This document shows positions 17,253 through 25,193 of a stretch of DNA of 64,000 bases, piece after piece. The notes under the pieces are model-generated. The model was not told the DNA's origin. It did no database searches and saw only the letters and a program-made list of their open reading frames with translations. The DNA comes from Chloroflexota bacterium (GTDB lineage: Bacteria; Chloroflexota; Dehalococcoidia; JACPEP01): positions 108,957 to 172,956 of the forward strand of contig JACPEP010000008.1 in assembly GCA_016183425.1 (NCBI GenBank), read 5' to 3'. Both the position numbers and the translations under genes were made by a program. How positions within the stretch are numbered: position 1 is the stretch's first letter; each line of letters opens with the position of its first letter.

Positions 17253-18731
17253 ATGCACGATGATCTCGAAGAGTACGCTGACCGCCAGGAAGAAGAAGGA
17301 GCGGTTCCTCATAAGCACTCAGACTTGATGGAGCTGGTCAGCGTAGGCATCGACATCGGTTCCTCCACATCCCACCTGATGTTCTCGCGCCTCTTACTGG
17401 AGCGGCGCGGCCGCGAGTTCTCCAGCCGTTTTGAGGTAGTCGAGCGAGAGTCCCTCTTTCGCTCTCCCATCCTACTAACCCCCTATCGGGATAGGGACAC
17501 CATTGATACCGAGGCACTGGCCCAATTTATCAACCGCTCTTACGCTGAGGCCGGGGTGGAATCCTCCCAGGTCGATACTGGTGCCGTTATCTGCACTGGG
17601 GAGGCGGTGAAGAAGAGGAACGCGGAGGCCATCGTCCGCCTTTTCGCCGACCAGGGGGGCAAGTTCGTCTGTGCTACGGCTGGGCCTAATTTGGAGACTG
17701 TTCTGGCCGCCCATGGCTCCGGTGCTGTTGCCCACTCCCGTGACAGCACCATAATGAACGTAGACATAGGAGGTGGCACCTGCAAACTAGCTATTGTAAA
17801 GAATGGAGCTATCCTGGAGACGGCCTGCATTAATGTGGGCTCCCGCCTAGTAGCCTGGGATACCCAGGGGCAGGTCAACCGTATCGAGGAAGCAGGGGCC
17901 AATATAGCCTCTTGGGCCGGGATACCTTTGGAACTGGGAAAGCCGCTGAGCCAGCAGAACAAGGTGGCTCTGGCTGAGGCTATGGCGCAGCTCCTGTTCG
18001 AGTTTCTTGAGGGCAAAGGTCTCTCCCCTCTGGCAGAGGAACTCCTCATCACGCCATTCTCTAGATATGTCAGGGATGGTGCCCGACTTTATTTCTCCGG
18101 GGGCGTGTCGGAATACATCTATGGTCGAGAGGTTCAGGACTATGGAGACCTGGGACGTCTCCTTGCCGAGTCAATCCAGAAGCGAGTCCCCGTCCTCGGC
18201 CTGAAAGTGGGAGAGCCAGATGAGGGGCTGCGGGCTACCGTCATTGGAGCCTCTCAATACACTATCCAGGTCAGCAGCAGCACTATATATCTCTCTCGGA
18301 AAGACCTTTTGCCCATCCGGGACCTCTTGGTGGTGGCACCCTTGTTGGAGGGGGTGGAGCCTAGTGCCGATGGGGTGGCCAATGCCATCGAGAGAGTCTT
18401 CATGCGCTTCGACCTGATGGAGCACCCGAGGCCGGTGGCCCTTTCCCTGCGGTGTCCTTGGGAGAACTCTTATACCACCCTGAAAAACCTTGGGCTGGGC
18501 GTGCTTCAGGCTAAGGCTTTATGGGGGCATCAGAATCCTTTTGTCCTGGTTTTCGATGCCGACATCGGGAGACTGGTGGGAGCGCTCTTAAAAGAGGAGC
18601 TCGCTCTGGAGCAAGAAGTGGTAGCGATAGACGAAATCACAGTGGGGGACCTGGATTTCATCGACATCGGGGAGGAACTGGGCTATTCTCAGGCAGTACC
18701 CGTGGTAGTGAAATCCCTGGTGTTCAGGTAG
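17253..18731 (+). CDS. eutA: Ethanolamine ammonia-lyase reactivating factor EutA-like ATPase
   Basis: Actin-like ATPase motifs GIDIGSSTSHLMFS and NVDIGGGTCKLAIV; CATAGPNLETVLAAHGSGAVAHSRDSTIMNVDIGGGT is EutA-type; RBS aggaggttaacATG. Confidence 0.82.
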   Translation: MHDDLEEYADRQEEEGAVPHKHSDLMELVSVGIDIGSSTSHLMFSRLLLERRGREFSSRFEVVERESLFRSPILLTPYRDRDTIDTEALAQFINRSYAEAGVESSQVDTGAVICTGEAVKKRNAEAIVRLFADQGGKFVCATAGPNLETVLAAHGSGAVAHSRDSTIMNVDIGGGTCKLAIVKNGAILETACINVGSRLVAWDTQGQVNRIEEAGANIASWAGIPLELGKPLSQQNKVALAEAMAQLLFEFLEGKGLSPLAEELLITPFSRYVRDGARLYFSGGVSEYIYGREVQDYGDLGRLLAESIQKRVPVLGLKVGEPDEGLRATVIGASQYTIQVSSSTIYLSRKDLLPIRDLLVVAPLLEGVEPSADGVANAIERVFMRFDLMEHPRPVALSLRCPWENSYTTLKNLGLGVLQAKALWGHQNPFVLVFDADIGRLVGALLKEELALEQEVVAIDEITVGDLDFIDIGEELGYSQAVPVVVKSLVFR

Positions 18732-18766
18732 TACGTCAGAGCCTCTATAGCGGCAAAAATCCCCGG

Positions 18767-19438
18767 CTAGTTCAGTTCTTCCACCAATCGACCGTGGTCC
18801 AGGCGCACCACTCGATCGGCCAGCCTGGCCACATCGGGGTCGTGGGTCACCATGATGATGGTGTGGCCATCTTCATGCATTTTTCGGAAGAGGGCCAGCA
18901 CCAGGTCTTCGTTGGCTTTGTCCAGATTGCCCGTAGGCTCGTCAGCCAGCATTATCTTCGGCTGGTTGATAAGAGCGCGGGCGATGCATACCCTCTGTTG
19001 CTCGCCTCCTGAGAGCTGAGAGGGCAGATGGTGCCACCGGGCCCCCAGTCCTATGGTCTCCAGAGCCTGTCGCGCCTCCTCCTCATCCGCCATGCTGTGA
19101 AAGTATTGGGCCAGCATCACGTTTTCCAGAGCTGTGAGGTAGGGCACCAGATGGAATTGCTGAAAAACAAGGCCAACGGTCTCTCTACGAAACCGAGTCA
19201 ATTGGGCGGGGGTAAACCTCTCCACATCGTTGCCATCGATAATCAAGGCACCGCTGGTTTGCCTATCCAGGCAACTGATGATGTTCAGCAAGGTGGTTTT
19301 GCCGGAGCCAGACGGCCCCATTATGCACAGCCATTCTCCCGGCGGGACACCTATGGTGACGTGGTCCAGGGCACATGTCTTGCCATTGTAAAGCTTGGTA
19401 AGCTCCCTCGCCCGAACAATTTGCGCCACGGCATTCAT
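18767..19438 (-). CDS. ABC transporter ATP-binding protein (MacB/LolD type)
   Basis: Walker A GPSGSGKTT, signature LSGGEQQR, Walker B IMLADEPTGNLD. Start set at MNAVAQIV; the longer ORF overlaps the upstream permease. Confidence 0.95.
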   Translation of the reverse strand: MNAVAQIVRARELTKLYNGKTCALDHVTIGVPPGEWLCIMGPSGSGKTTLLNIISCLDRQTSGALIIDGNDVERFTPAQLTRFRRETVGLVFQQFHLVPYLTALENVMLAQYFHSMADEEEARQALETIGLGARWHHLPSQLSGGEQQRVCIARALINQPKIMLADEPTGNLDKANEDLVLALFRKMHEDGHTIIMVTHDPDVARLADRVVRLDHGRLVEELN

Positions 19439-19452
19439 ACCCCTTTCGGTAG

Positions 19453-20634
19453 TCACTCGCCCCTCAAAGTGATAGCCGGGTCGACATTCACCGCCCGCCT
19501 CACGGGAATCACGCTGGCCGACAGCGCCACCACCAGGGCCACTGCCAGGCTGAGGGGGAAGACAAGAGGACTCAGGGAAACGGTGCTGCCAAATACTGTT
19601 AGGCCGATTACCTGGGCAATAAAAAACCCCAGGACACAACCCAGGATGCCCCCAGAGACGCCGATGGTGGCCGCCTCCGCCATAAAGAGCTGAGCGATGC
19701 GTCCTCTGCCAGCGCCCAATGCCCTCAAAAGGCCGATCTCCTTCGTCCTTTCCAAGACGGTAGTGGTCATGGTGCTAACCATGGTCAGGGCCGAGGTAAG
19801 TAATACCAGGAGGGTTACTATGGCCAAGAGAAGTTCCACCTTGCCCAATACCGCCGCCTCCGCCTGGGCGATCTGGCCGATGACCTTGGCCTGAACCTGC
19901 GGCATCCTCTTCTCGATTTGGGAGGCGGTAGCCGCCACCGGCTGCTTATCCGTCAGGGCACTCACCTGGACAATACTTACCGACCCCTCTTTCCCCAACA
20001 ACTCCTGAGCTCTAACCAGGGCCACCAAAACCTGGCTATCTTCCTCGGCTCCGGTATCCACGATACCGGCCACAGTCAGGTTCTGAACTCGGTTGTTGTA
20101 GCTGATGGGGAGGGAGCTACCCGGCTTAATCTGGAGCTTCTGGGCGACCTCGCTGCCCACCAGCGCCTCCGGAGCCTGTTCTGATGGCCACCTTCCCGTA
20201 ACCTGCCACCAGGGGCTCACCCCCCGCACCTGGCCGAAGCTCGTCCCCGCTAGAACCACCTTCTGCTGGGCCACCTGGACGACACCGTAAAGATAAGGCA
20301 CGTAACCCGCCATGTGGGGCGCTATATCATCGGACAGCGCCGCCAGTTGGCTCTCTTGGATGAGCTCCCCCATGGAACCAACTTCCAGCTTTCCCGCTCC
20401 CAACGGCAGAGAGTCAGATCGGGGCACCAGTAGTATGTTGGCACCATAGGACCTAAGCGCCTTGCCCGCCTTTCCCCGGGCATCCAGGGATACCGAGGCC
20501 AGGGCAGAAACTAAAGATGCTCCCAGCAGCACCGCCAGCACCGCGATAGCGATGCGCGTTCGCCGGTTCTTGAGGGATTTAGCTAGAATCCTCAAAAACA
20601 TGGTCCCTTTTCTTGCTCTGATTGCCCGGAGCAT
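19453..20634 (-). CDS. FtsX/MacB-like ABC permease 1
   Basis: N-terminal TM, periplasmic domain, then TTTVLERTKEIGLLRALGAGRGRIAQLFMAEAATIG. A start at the internal MFLRILAKSLK is also possible. Confidence 0.9.
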   Translation of the reverse strand: MLRAIRARKGTMFLRILAKSLKNRRTRIAIAVLAVLLGASLVSALASVSLDARGKAGKALRSYGANILLVPRSDSLPLGAGKLEVGSMGELIQESQLAALSDDIAPHMAGYVPYLYGVVQVAQQKVVLAGTSFGQVRGVSPWWQVTGRWPSEQAPEALVGSEVAQKLQIKPGSSLPISYNNRVQNLTVAGIVDTGAEEDSQVLVALVRAQELLGKEGSVSIVQVSALTDKQPVAATASQIEKRMPQVQAKVIGQIAQAEAAVLGKVELLLAIVTLLVLLTSALTMVSTMTTTVLERTKEIGLLRALGAGRGRIAQLFMAEAATIGVSGGILGCVLGFFIAQVIGLTVFGSTVSLSPLVFPLSLAVALVVALSASVIPVRRAVNVDPAITLRGE

Positions 20635-20636
20635 CG

Positions 20637-21968
20637 TCAGACACCCCTCATCAGGCTGACAGGTTCTATCTTCATCGCCGTTCTAACCGGCAAGGCACTG
20701 CCCAGCAAGGCGACGCCCATAGCCAGCATGATGGCTACCGGTAGCACCAGGGGGTTTACGGTCACAGAGGCGTTGAATACCGTCGCTCCCACGTAGGCCG
20801 CCAGTCCCATACCCCCCACATAACCCAAGGCTCCCCCCACCAGGCCTATTAACGCCGCTTCGCTGAGAAAAATGATAGCCACCTGCCCGTTCTCGGCACC
20901 GATAGCCTTCATGATCCCGATCTCGCCACGACGTTCCAGGACGGTGGTGGTCATGGTGGTCAGCACGCCCAAACCTGAGGCCAACAAGGCTACCCCAGTG
21001 ACCAGATAGATGAGGATCTGGGTTTTCACAGCAAAGGAGCCTTCCGCCTCCGATATCTGGCGGATAGGCTTGGCCTCCACGCCTGGAATCACCTCCTTGA
21101 TCTGGGTCACTACCGCCTCGATAATGGGCGAGCAGTACCACTTTTCGTATTCCTCAGGCGTCATATCTTCCAAGCGCTTGTTTCGGATGTCCGGAGCTAG
21201 CTTTTCTTTGGGCAAAGTTAGGGCGCTCACCAGAACCTCGCTGGTGCCATGAGAAAGCCCCAGAAGGCGCTGGGCCGTGGGTAAGGGGGTAAAAATCTGG
21301 TTGTCTTCAAAGCTGCCGGTGCTGACGATGCCCACCACATCCAGGCTTATGGATTTGTCCCGGTAGGCTGCCGTTAACGAATCGCCCGGACTGAGGTTTA
21401 GGCGTCGGGCCACGGCCGCGCCCACCATGGCTTCTTGCGATGTCTGGTCACTGGCCCAGCGGCCCTGCACCTTCCACCAGGGGGACATGGTTCTGACGCC
21501 GGTCCTTACGAGAGTAGCCTCGCCGAGGGCGGTTTGTTCGGCGAGCCCAGAGGTCACGGCCGTTCCCGCTGGTATCTTCAACTCCTGGTCAAACCAGGTG
21601 CCGGTAAGCGCCACCGGGACACCATTGGCATCGGTCACCACAACGCTGAGATAGGGAACAAAACCCAGGATGTTGTTCCGCCAGAAGATGGTCTTCAGCT
21701 TGACCAGGTCATGCTCGTCGATGTAGCGCTGGCTCCCCACCGGCTGGAGATTTACTCCCCCCACCTGGAGACGCAGCTCGTCGGACTGAGGTACCACCAG
21801 GATATTGGCACCGTAGGACCGCAACTCCCGGCTCATCTTCTCCATAATGTCGCTGGAGACGCTAAGGAGGGCCGTAGCCAGGGCGGAGCCAATGAATATC
21901 GCCATGATGGCCAGGGCGACGCGCCTCTTGCGGCGGAGGAAGGTCTCTCTGAGTATTCTAAAAAGCAC
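20637..21968 (-). CDS. FtsX/MacB-like ABC permease 2
   Basis: TTTVLERRGEIGIMKAIGAENGQVAIIFLSEAALIG; same topology as 19453-20634. Confidence 0.9.
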   Translation of the reverse strand: MLFRILRETFLRRKRRVALAIMAIFIGSALATALLSVSSDIMEKMSRELRSYGANILVVPQSDELRLQVGGVNLQPVGSQRYIDEHDLVKLKTIFWRNNILGFVPYLSVVVTDANGVPVALTGTWFDQELKIPAGTAVTSGLAEQTALGEATLVRTGVRTMSPWWKVQGRWASDQTSQEAMVGAAVARRLNLSPGDSLTAAYRDKSISLDVVGIVSTGSFEDNQIFTPLPTAQRLLGLSHGTSEVLVSALTLPKEKLAPDIRNKRLEDMTPEEYEKWYCSPIIEAVVTQIKEVIPGVEAKPIRQISEAEGSFAVKTQILIYLVTGVALLASGLGVLTTMTTTVLERRGEIGIMKAIGAENGQVAIIFLSEAALIGLVGGALGYVGGMGLAAYVGATVFNASVTVNPLVLPVAIMLAMGVALLGSALPVRTAMKIEPVSLMRGV

Positions 21969-21990
21969 CTCCGGCTTCCCCCTTTGTATG

Positions 21991-23274
21991 CTACTTGCTA
22001 AAGCGGGGCTGGGCCGTCTCCAGATCCTTCAGGGCTATCATCAAGGCAGTTCCATCGGTGGTGGATTTCAAAGGGAAGGGGTTGCAGCCTCCCCCCAAAC
22101 CCATAGTGCGCATGGGAATGGGGGCATTGCAGTTCTTGCAGATGGCGTTCTCGCCTTCCTGAGCATAACCAACAGCGCCGCATATGGAGCAAGCGTCCAC
22201 AGCGGTGACCAAAGAGCCGTCCTCCAGCTTCACCGCCAGTAGCCTCACGCCCACATCGGCAATCTGAGCTACGAACTTGTGCAAACGGCCCTCCTCCAGG
22301 CTTGCCACAGGGATACGTACCTCTTCTCCAGAGGCAGCCACCGGTTGCGGCACGGGATCGACGAAGTTAGAACCGGCCAGGACGGTGGTGCCCATAGCAA
22401 AAATAGTGACCAGGGCGGCGGCGACGCCGGCCAGACGCCACGCTCTCTCTCGACCCGCGGCGGCCAGCCTCTTCCGGCGCTCCGCTGAGGGAAGCCCCTC
22501 AAGGGTAGATTCTGAAGCCCCAGGCTTCCCCTGCATCCCCCAGATAAGAAGCACTGCCGGCACCGCCAGCAAGGCCATGAGGATGATTGTAGAAGAGTCA
22601 TCGCGCACAAAGTACCCCAGAAAGGCCATGATCTCTTTGTTCATGGGTATGACCTGAACCTCAGCAAATTCATGCACGCTGCCGGCGACCAGCTTGATGG
22701 CCAAAAGGAGGAGGACGATGCTGGTTACCGTGAAAAAGCGAGAAAGGTTGATACGAACACTGCCTCTGACGAAGAAGACGGCGAAGAGAGCCGCTAGCCC
22801 CAGGCCGAATATGCCGCCAATAAAGCTCAAGACGTTCATCTCGCCCAGAGTGGCCGCGGCCAAGAAAAGAACCATCTCTACGCCCTCTCGGAAAACCATC
22901 AGGAAGGTGAAAACGAGCAGCCCAACACCCTGTCCCATAGAGGCGGCGTCGCTAACCACCAGGGAGGCGAGCCTATCCTCTAGCTGCTGTTTGATGTTGC
23001 GGGCGGTGCGCCACATCCAGAGGACCATGCTGGCCACGAAGACCCCGGCCACCCCCAGGAGGGTGCCCTCCATAAACTCGTTCTCAGGGTCGATATCGAG
23101 GATCTGAAACATAGCCGCCACGCCTAAGCTGGCGATGGCCGCCAAAACAAGGCCTATGTATACGAAGCGGCTAAGGGAGTCTCTTCCTGTCTTGCGCAGG
23201 TAAGCCAGAATGATGCCCACCACCAGCGCCGCCTCGATGCCCTCGCGAAGGGCGATGACCAGGGATTCAATCAC
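21991..23274 (-). CDS. FTR1-family iron permease fused to a DUF2318-like Cys-rich C-terminal domain
   Basis: Two REGxE motifs (REGIEA, REGVEM) in TM helices; C-terminal DACSICGAVGYAQEGENAICKNCNAPIPMRTMGLGGGCNPFPL. Confidence 0.88.
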   Translation of the reverse strand: MIESLVIALREGIEAALVVGIILAYLRKTGRDSLSRFVYIGLVLAAIASLGVAAMFQILDIDPENEFMEGTLLGVAGVFVASMVLWMWRTARNIKQQLEDRLASLVVSDAASMGQGVGLLVFTFLMVFREGVEMVLFLAAATLGEMNVLSFIGGIFGLGLAALFAVFFVRGSVRINLSRFFTVTSIVLLLLAIKLVAGSVHEFAEVQVIPMNKEIMAFLGYFVRDDSSTIILMALLAVPAVLLIWGMQGKPGASESTLEGLPSAERRKRLAAAGRERAWRLAGVAAALVTIFAMGTTVLAGSNFVDPVPQPVAASGEEVRIPVASLEEGRLHKFVAQIADVGVRLLAVKLEDGSLVTAVDACSICGAVGYAQEGENAICKNCNAPIPMRTMGLGGGCNPFPLKSTTDGTALMIALKDLETAQPRFSK

Positions 23275-23373
23275 GATAGACTCCTTTCTCGCTACTGCGA
23301 ACTATCCGCAATAAAGAACATAAAAAAACTCAATGCCTCTGAATATGGTAAAAGCCAACGAAAATCAGTTGCA

Positions 23374-23402
23374 ATTATAGTCACAATTTTGCCTTTTGTC
23401 AA
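23374..23402 (-). promoter_or_regulatory. Consensus sigma-70-type promoter for the FTR1-FtsX-ABC operon
   Basis: On the minus strand TTGACA - 17 nt - TATAAT, about 100 nt upstream of the FTR1 start. Confidence 0.8.
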
Positions 23403-23446
23403 TACTTTTTGGGCTCCCCACATTTTAACATAGAGCCCTACACTTG

Positions 23447-23475
23447 TTGACGGTGTGCCGACGCCCCACTATACT
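23447..23475 (+). promoter_or_regulatory. Sigma-70-type promoter for the PPOX-UbiA gene
   Basis: TTGACG - 17 nt - TATACT upstream of RBS taggagg. Confidence 0.75.
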
Positions 23476-23487
23476 GGTGCTGTACTT

Positions 23488-23499
23488 CATGTTTACATG
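23488..23499. promoter_or_regulatory. Short palindrome, possible operator
   Basis: CATGT-TT-ACATG between the -10 and the RBS. Confidence 0.35.
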
Positions 23500-23513
23500 T
23501 TTATAGGAGGTTG

Positions 23514-25055
23514 ATGCCAGTGAACCAGCAAGGAACGCACAGCCGAGAGGAGATCATGGAGCTGCTGGATGGTCTGGAGGTGGCCGCCATCTCCACCGCT
23601 GCCGGCGACCGCCTACGCACCCGCATGATGCACTACGGGGTGGACAAGGATTTCAATTTCTACCTGGCCAGCATGAAGGGCGACCCCAAAACCCTTCAGA
23701 TAACCCACCACCCCTCCGTGTCCATCCTCGCCTTCAAGCAGGAGGAGAACATCAACGACAGCCGAGAGGTGGAGGTCATCGGCAAGGCGGTGATGGTCAG
23801 AGACGACGCCGAGCGTCAACGTGCCCTGGAAGCCACCGCCCGCAAGTCGCCCGTGGTCAAGTATATGATGGAGACGGGCAACCAGGGACTCTTGGACTGC
23901 ATCAAGGTAGTCCCGGAGACCGTCAAGTTCCGGGTGTTCCGGGAGATCGTTCAGGGGATGCCCCCCACCGTTATGGAGTTCCCCCAGCATCGGGTGGTAG
24001 TGAACGACTGGTCTCTCCTGAATCTAAAGCTAAGAAACTGGGTCACTGAGGTGCGAGTTCCCTTCTTGAGCGCCAGCGTTGTCCCCATCCTCCTGGGGTC
24101 GGCCATCGCTGGGATGGCCAGCGGCACCTTTCACTGGGGCTTTTTCCTCCTCACCCTGTTGGGCGGCGTTCTCCTTCAGGCGGGCACCAACGTCATGAAC
24201 GACTACGCCGACCACCGCAGCGGCAACGACGACATAAACCAGGAATTCGTTCGTCCCTTCAGCGGCGGCAGCCGCATCATACAGCTGGGACTGTTGTCAC
24301 CCCTGGAGGTGCTTTCCGGCGCCCTTCTTTTCTTCACCCTGGGCAGCCTCATCGGCCTTTACCTGGTATGGGCCCGGGGCTGGCCTGTCCTGGCCCTGGG
24401 TGTGGTGGGGGTGGCCTCTGGTTTCTTCTACAGCCTGAAGCCCGTGGACTGGGGAAGCCGCGGCGTCGGGGAAACGGCGGTGGGACTGAATTTCGGCATT
24501 CTCATGGCCCTGGGAGCCTACTATGTGCAGACCCTGTCCTTTAGCTGGGTGCCCGTGGTGGCCGCCCTGCCTGTTTCCCTTCTCATTGCCGCTGTCCTCT
24601 ACATCAACGAGTTCCCCGACTATCATGCCGATAAGGCGGTAGGTAAGAATACCCTGGTAGTGCGCCTGGGGCGGCATCGGGCGGTGGTGGGCTACCTGGC
24701 CCTCATGGCCACTACTTATATTAGCATCATAGTTGGTGTGGCCTGGGGCATCCTGCCTTGGTTCACCCTTCTAGCTTTGGTCACCCTGCCCCTGGCGGTG
24801 AAGGGTGTCCTCAACGCCCGAAAACACTATGCCAGCTCCTACGATCTCATTCCCGCCAACGCCGCCACCATCCTGGTGCATCTGGCCGTAGGTCTCATCC
24901 TCACCCTGGCCTTCCTGTGGGAGGCTTTTCAAGTCCAGGGATTGCTATATGTGGCGGTCGCCGGAACGGTCTTCCTTCTCTACGTTCTCTACGAATATCG
25001 CCATATTGAGCAGCAGAAGAACGCCTTCCTGGGCCTGAAGCGAAGCGTGGGTTAA
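23514..25055 (+). CDS. Fusion of N-terminal pyridoxamine-5'-phosphate-oxidase-like (FMN-binding) domain with UbiA/MenA-type prenyltransferase
   Basis: N-terminal split-barrel-like region (LLDGLEVAAISTAAGDRLRTRMMHYGVDKDFNFYLAS...); UbiA motifs NVMNDYADHRSGND and YINEFPDYHADKAVGKNTLVVRLG. GTG at 23520 is an alternative start. Confidence 0.85.
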   Translation: MPVNQQGTHSREEIMELLDGLEVAAISTAAGDRLRTRMMHYGVDKDFNFYLASMKGDPKTLQITHHPSVSILAFKQEENINDSREVEVIGKAVMVRDDAERQRALEATARKSPVVKYMMETGNQGLLDCIKVVPETVKFRVFREIVQGMPPTVMEFPQHRVVVNDWSLLNLKLRNWVTEVRVPFLSASVVPILLGSAIAGMASGTFHWGFFLLTLLGGVLLQAGTNVMNDYADHRSGNDDINQEFVRPFSGGSRIIQLGLLSPLEVLSGALLFFTLGSLIGLYLVWARGWPVLALGVVGVASGFFYSLKPVDWGSRGVGETAVGLNFGILMALGAYYVQTLSFSWVPVVAALPVSLLIAAVLYINEFPDYHADKAVGKNTLVVRLGRHRAVVGYLALMATTYISIIVGVAWGILPWFTLLALVTLPLAVKGVLNARKHYASSYDLIPANAATILVHLAVGLILTLAFLWEAFQVQGLLYVAVAGTVFLLYVLYEYRHIEQQKNAFLGLKRSVG

Positions 25056-25088
25056 AGGGATCTTTCCAGAGCTGAGGTTGTTTAACAA

Positions 25089-25131
25089 TGTCATTCTGAG
25101 GATTCTCCGCCTCTGGCGGATCAGAATGACA
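25089..25131. repeat. Dispersed intergenic repeat with nested palindromes
   Basis: TGTCATTCTGA ... TCCGCC-TCT-GGCGGA ... TCAGAATGACA; outer 11-bp perfect inverted repeat. Confidence 0.8.
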
Positions 25132-25193
25132 GGACATTTTTTCTAAACACCCTCCAGATCTGGGGATTGAATAAAACGGATGGGGGTCGCCTA

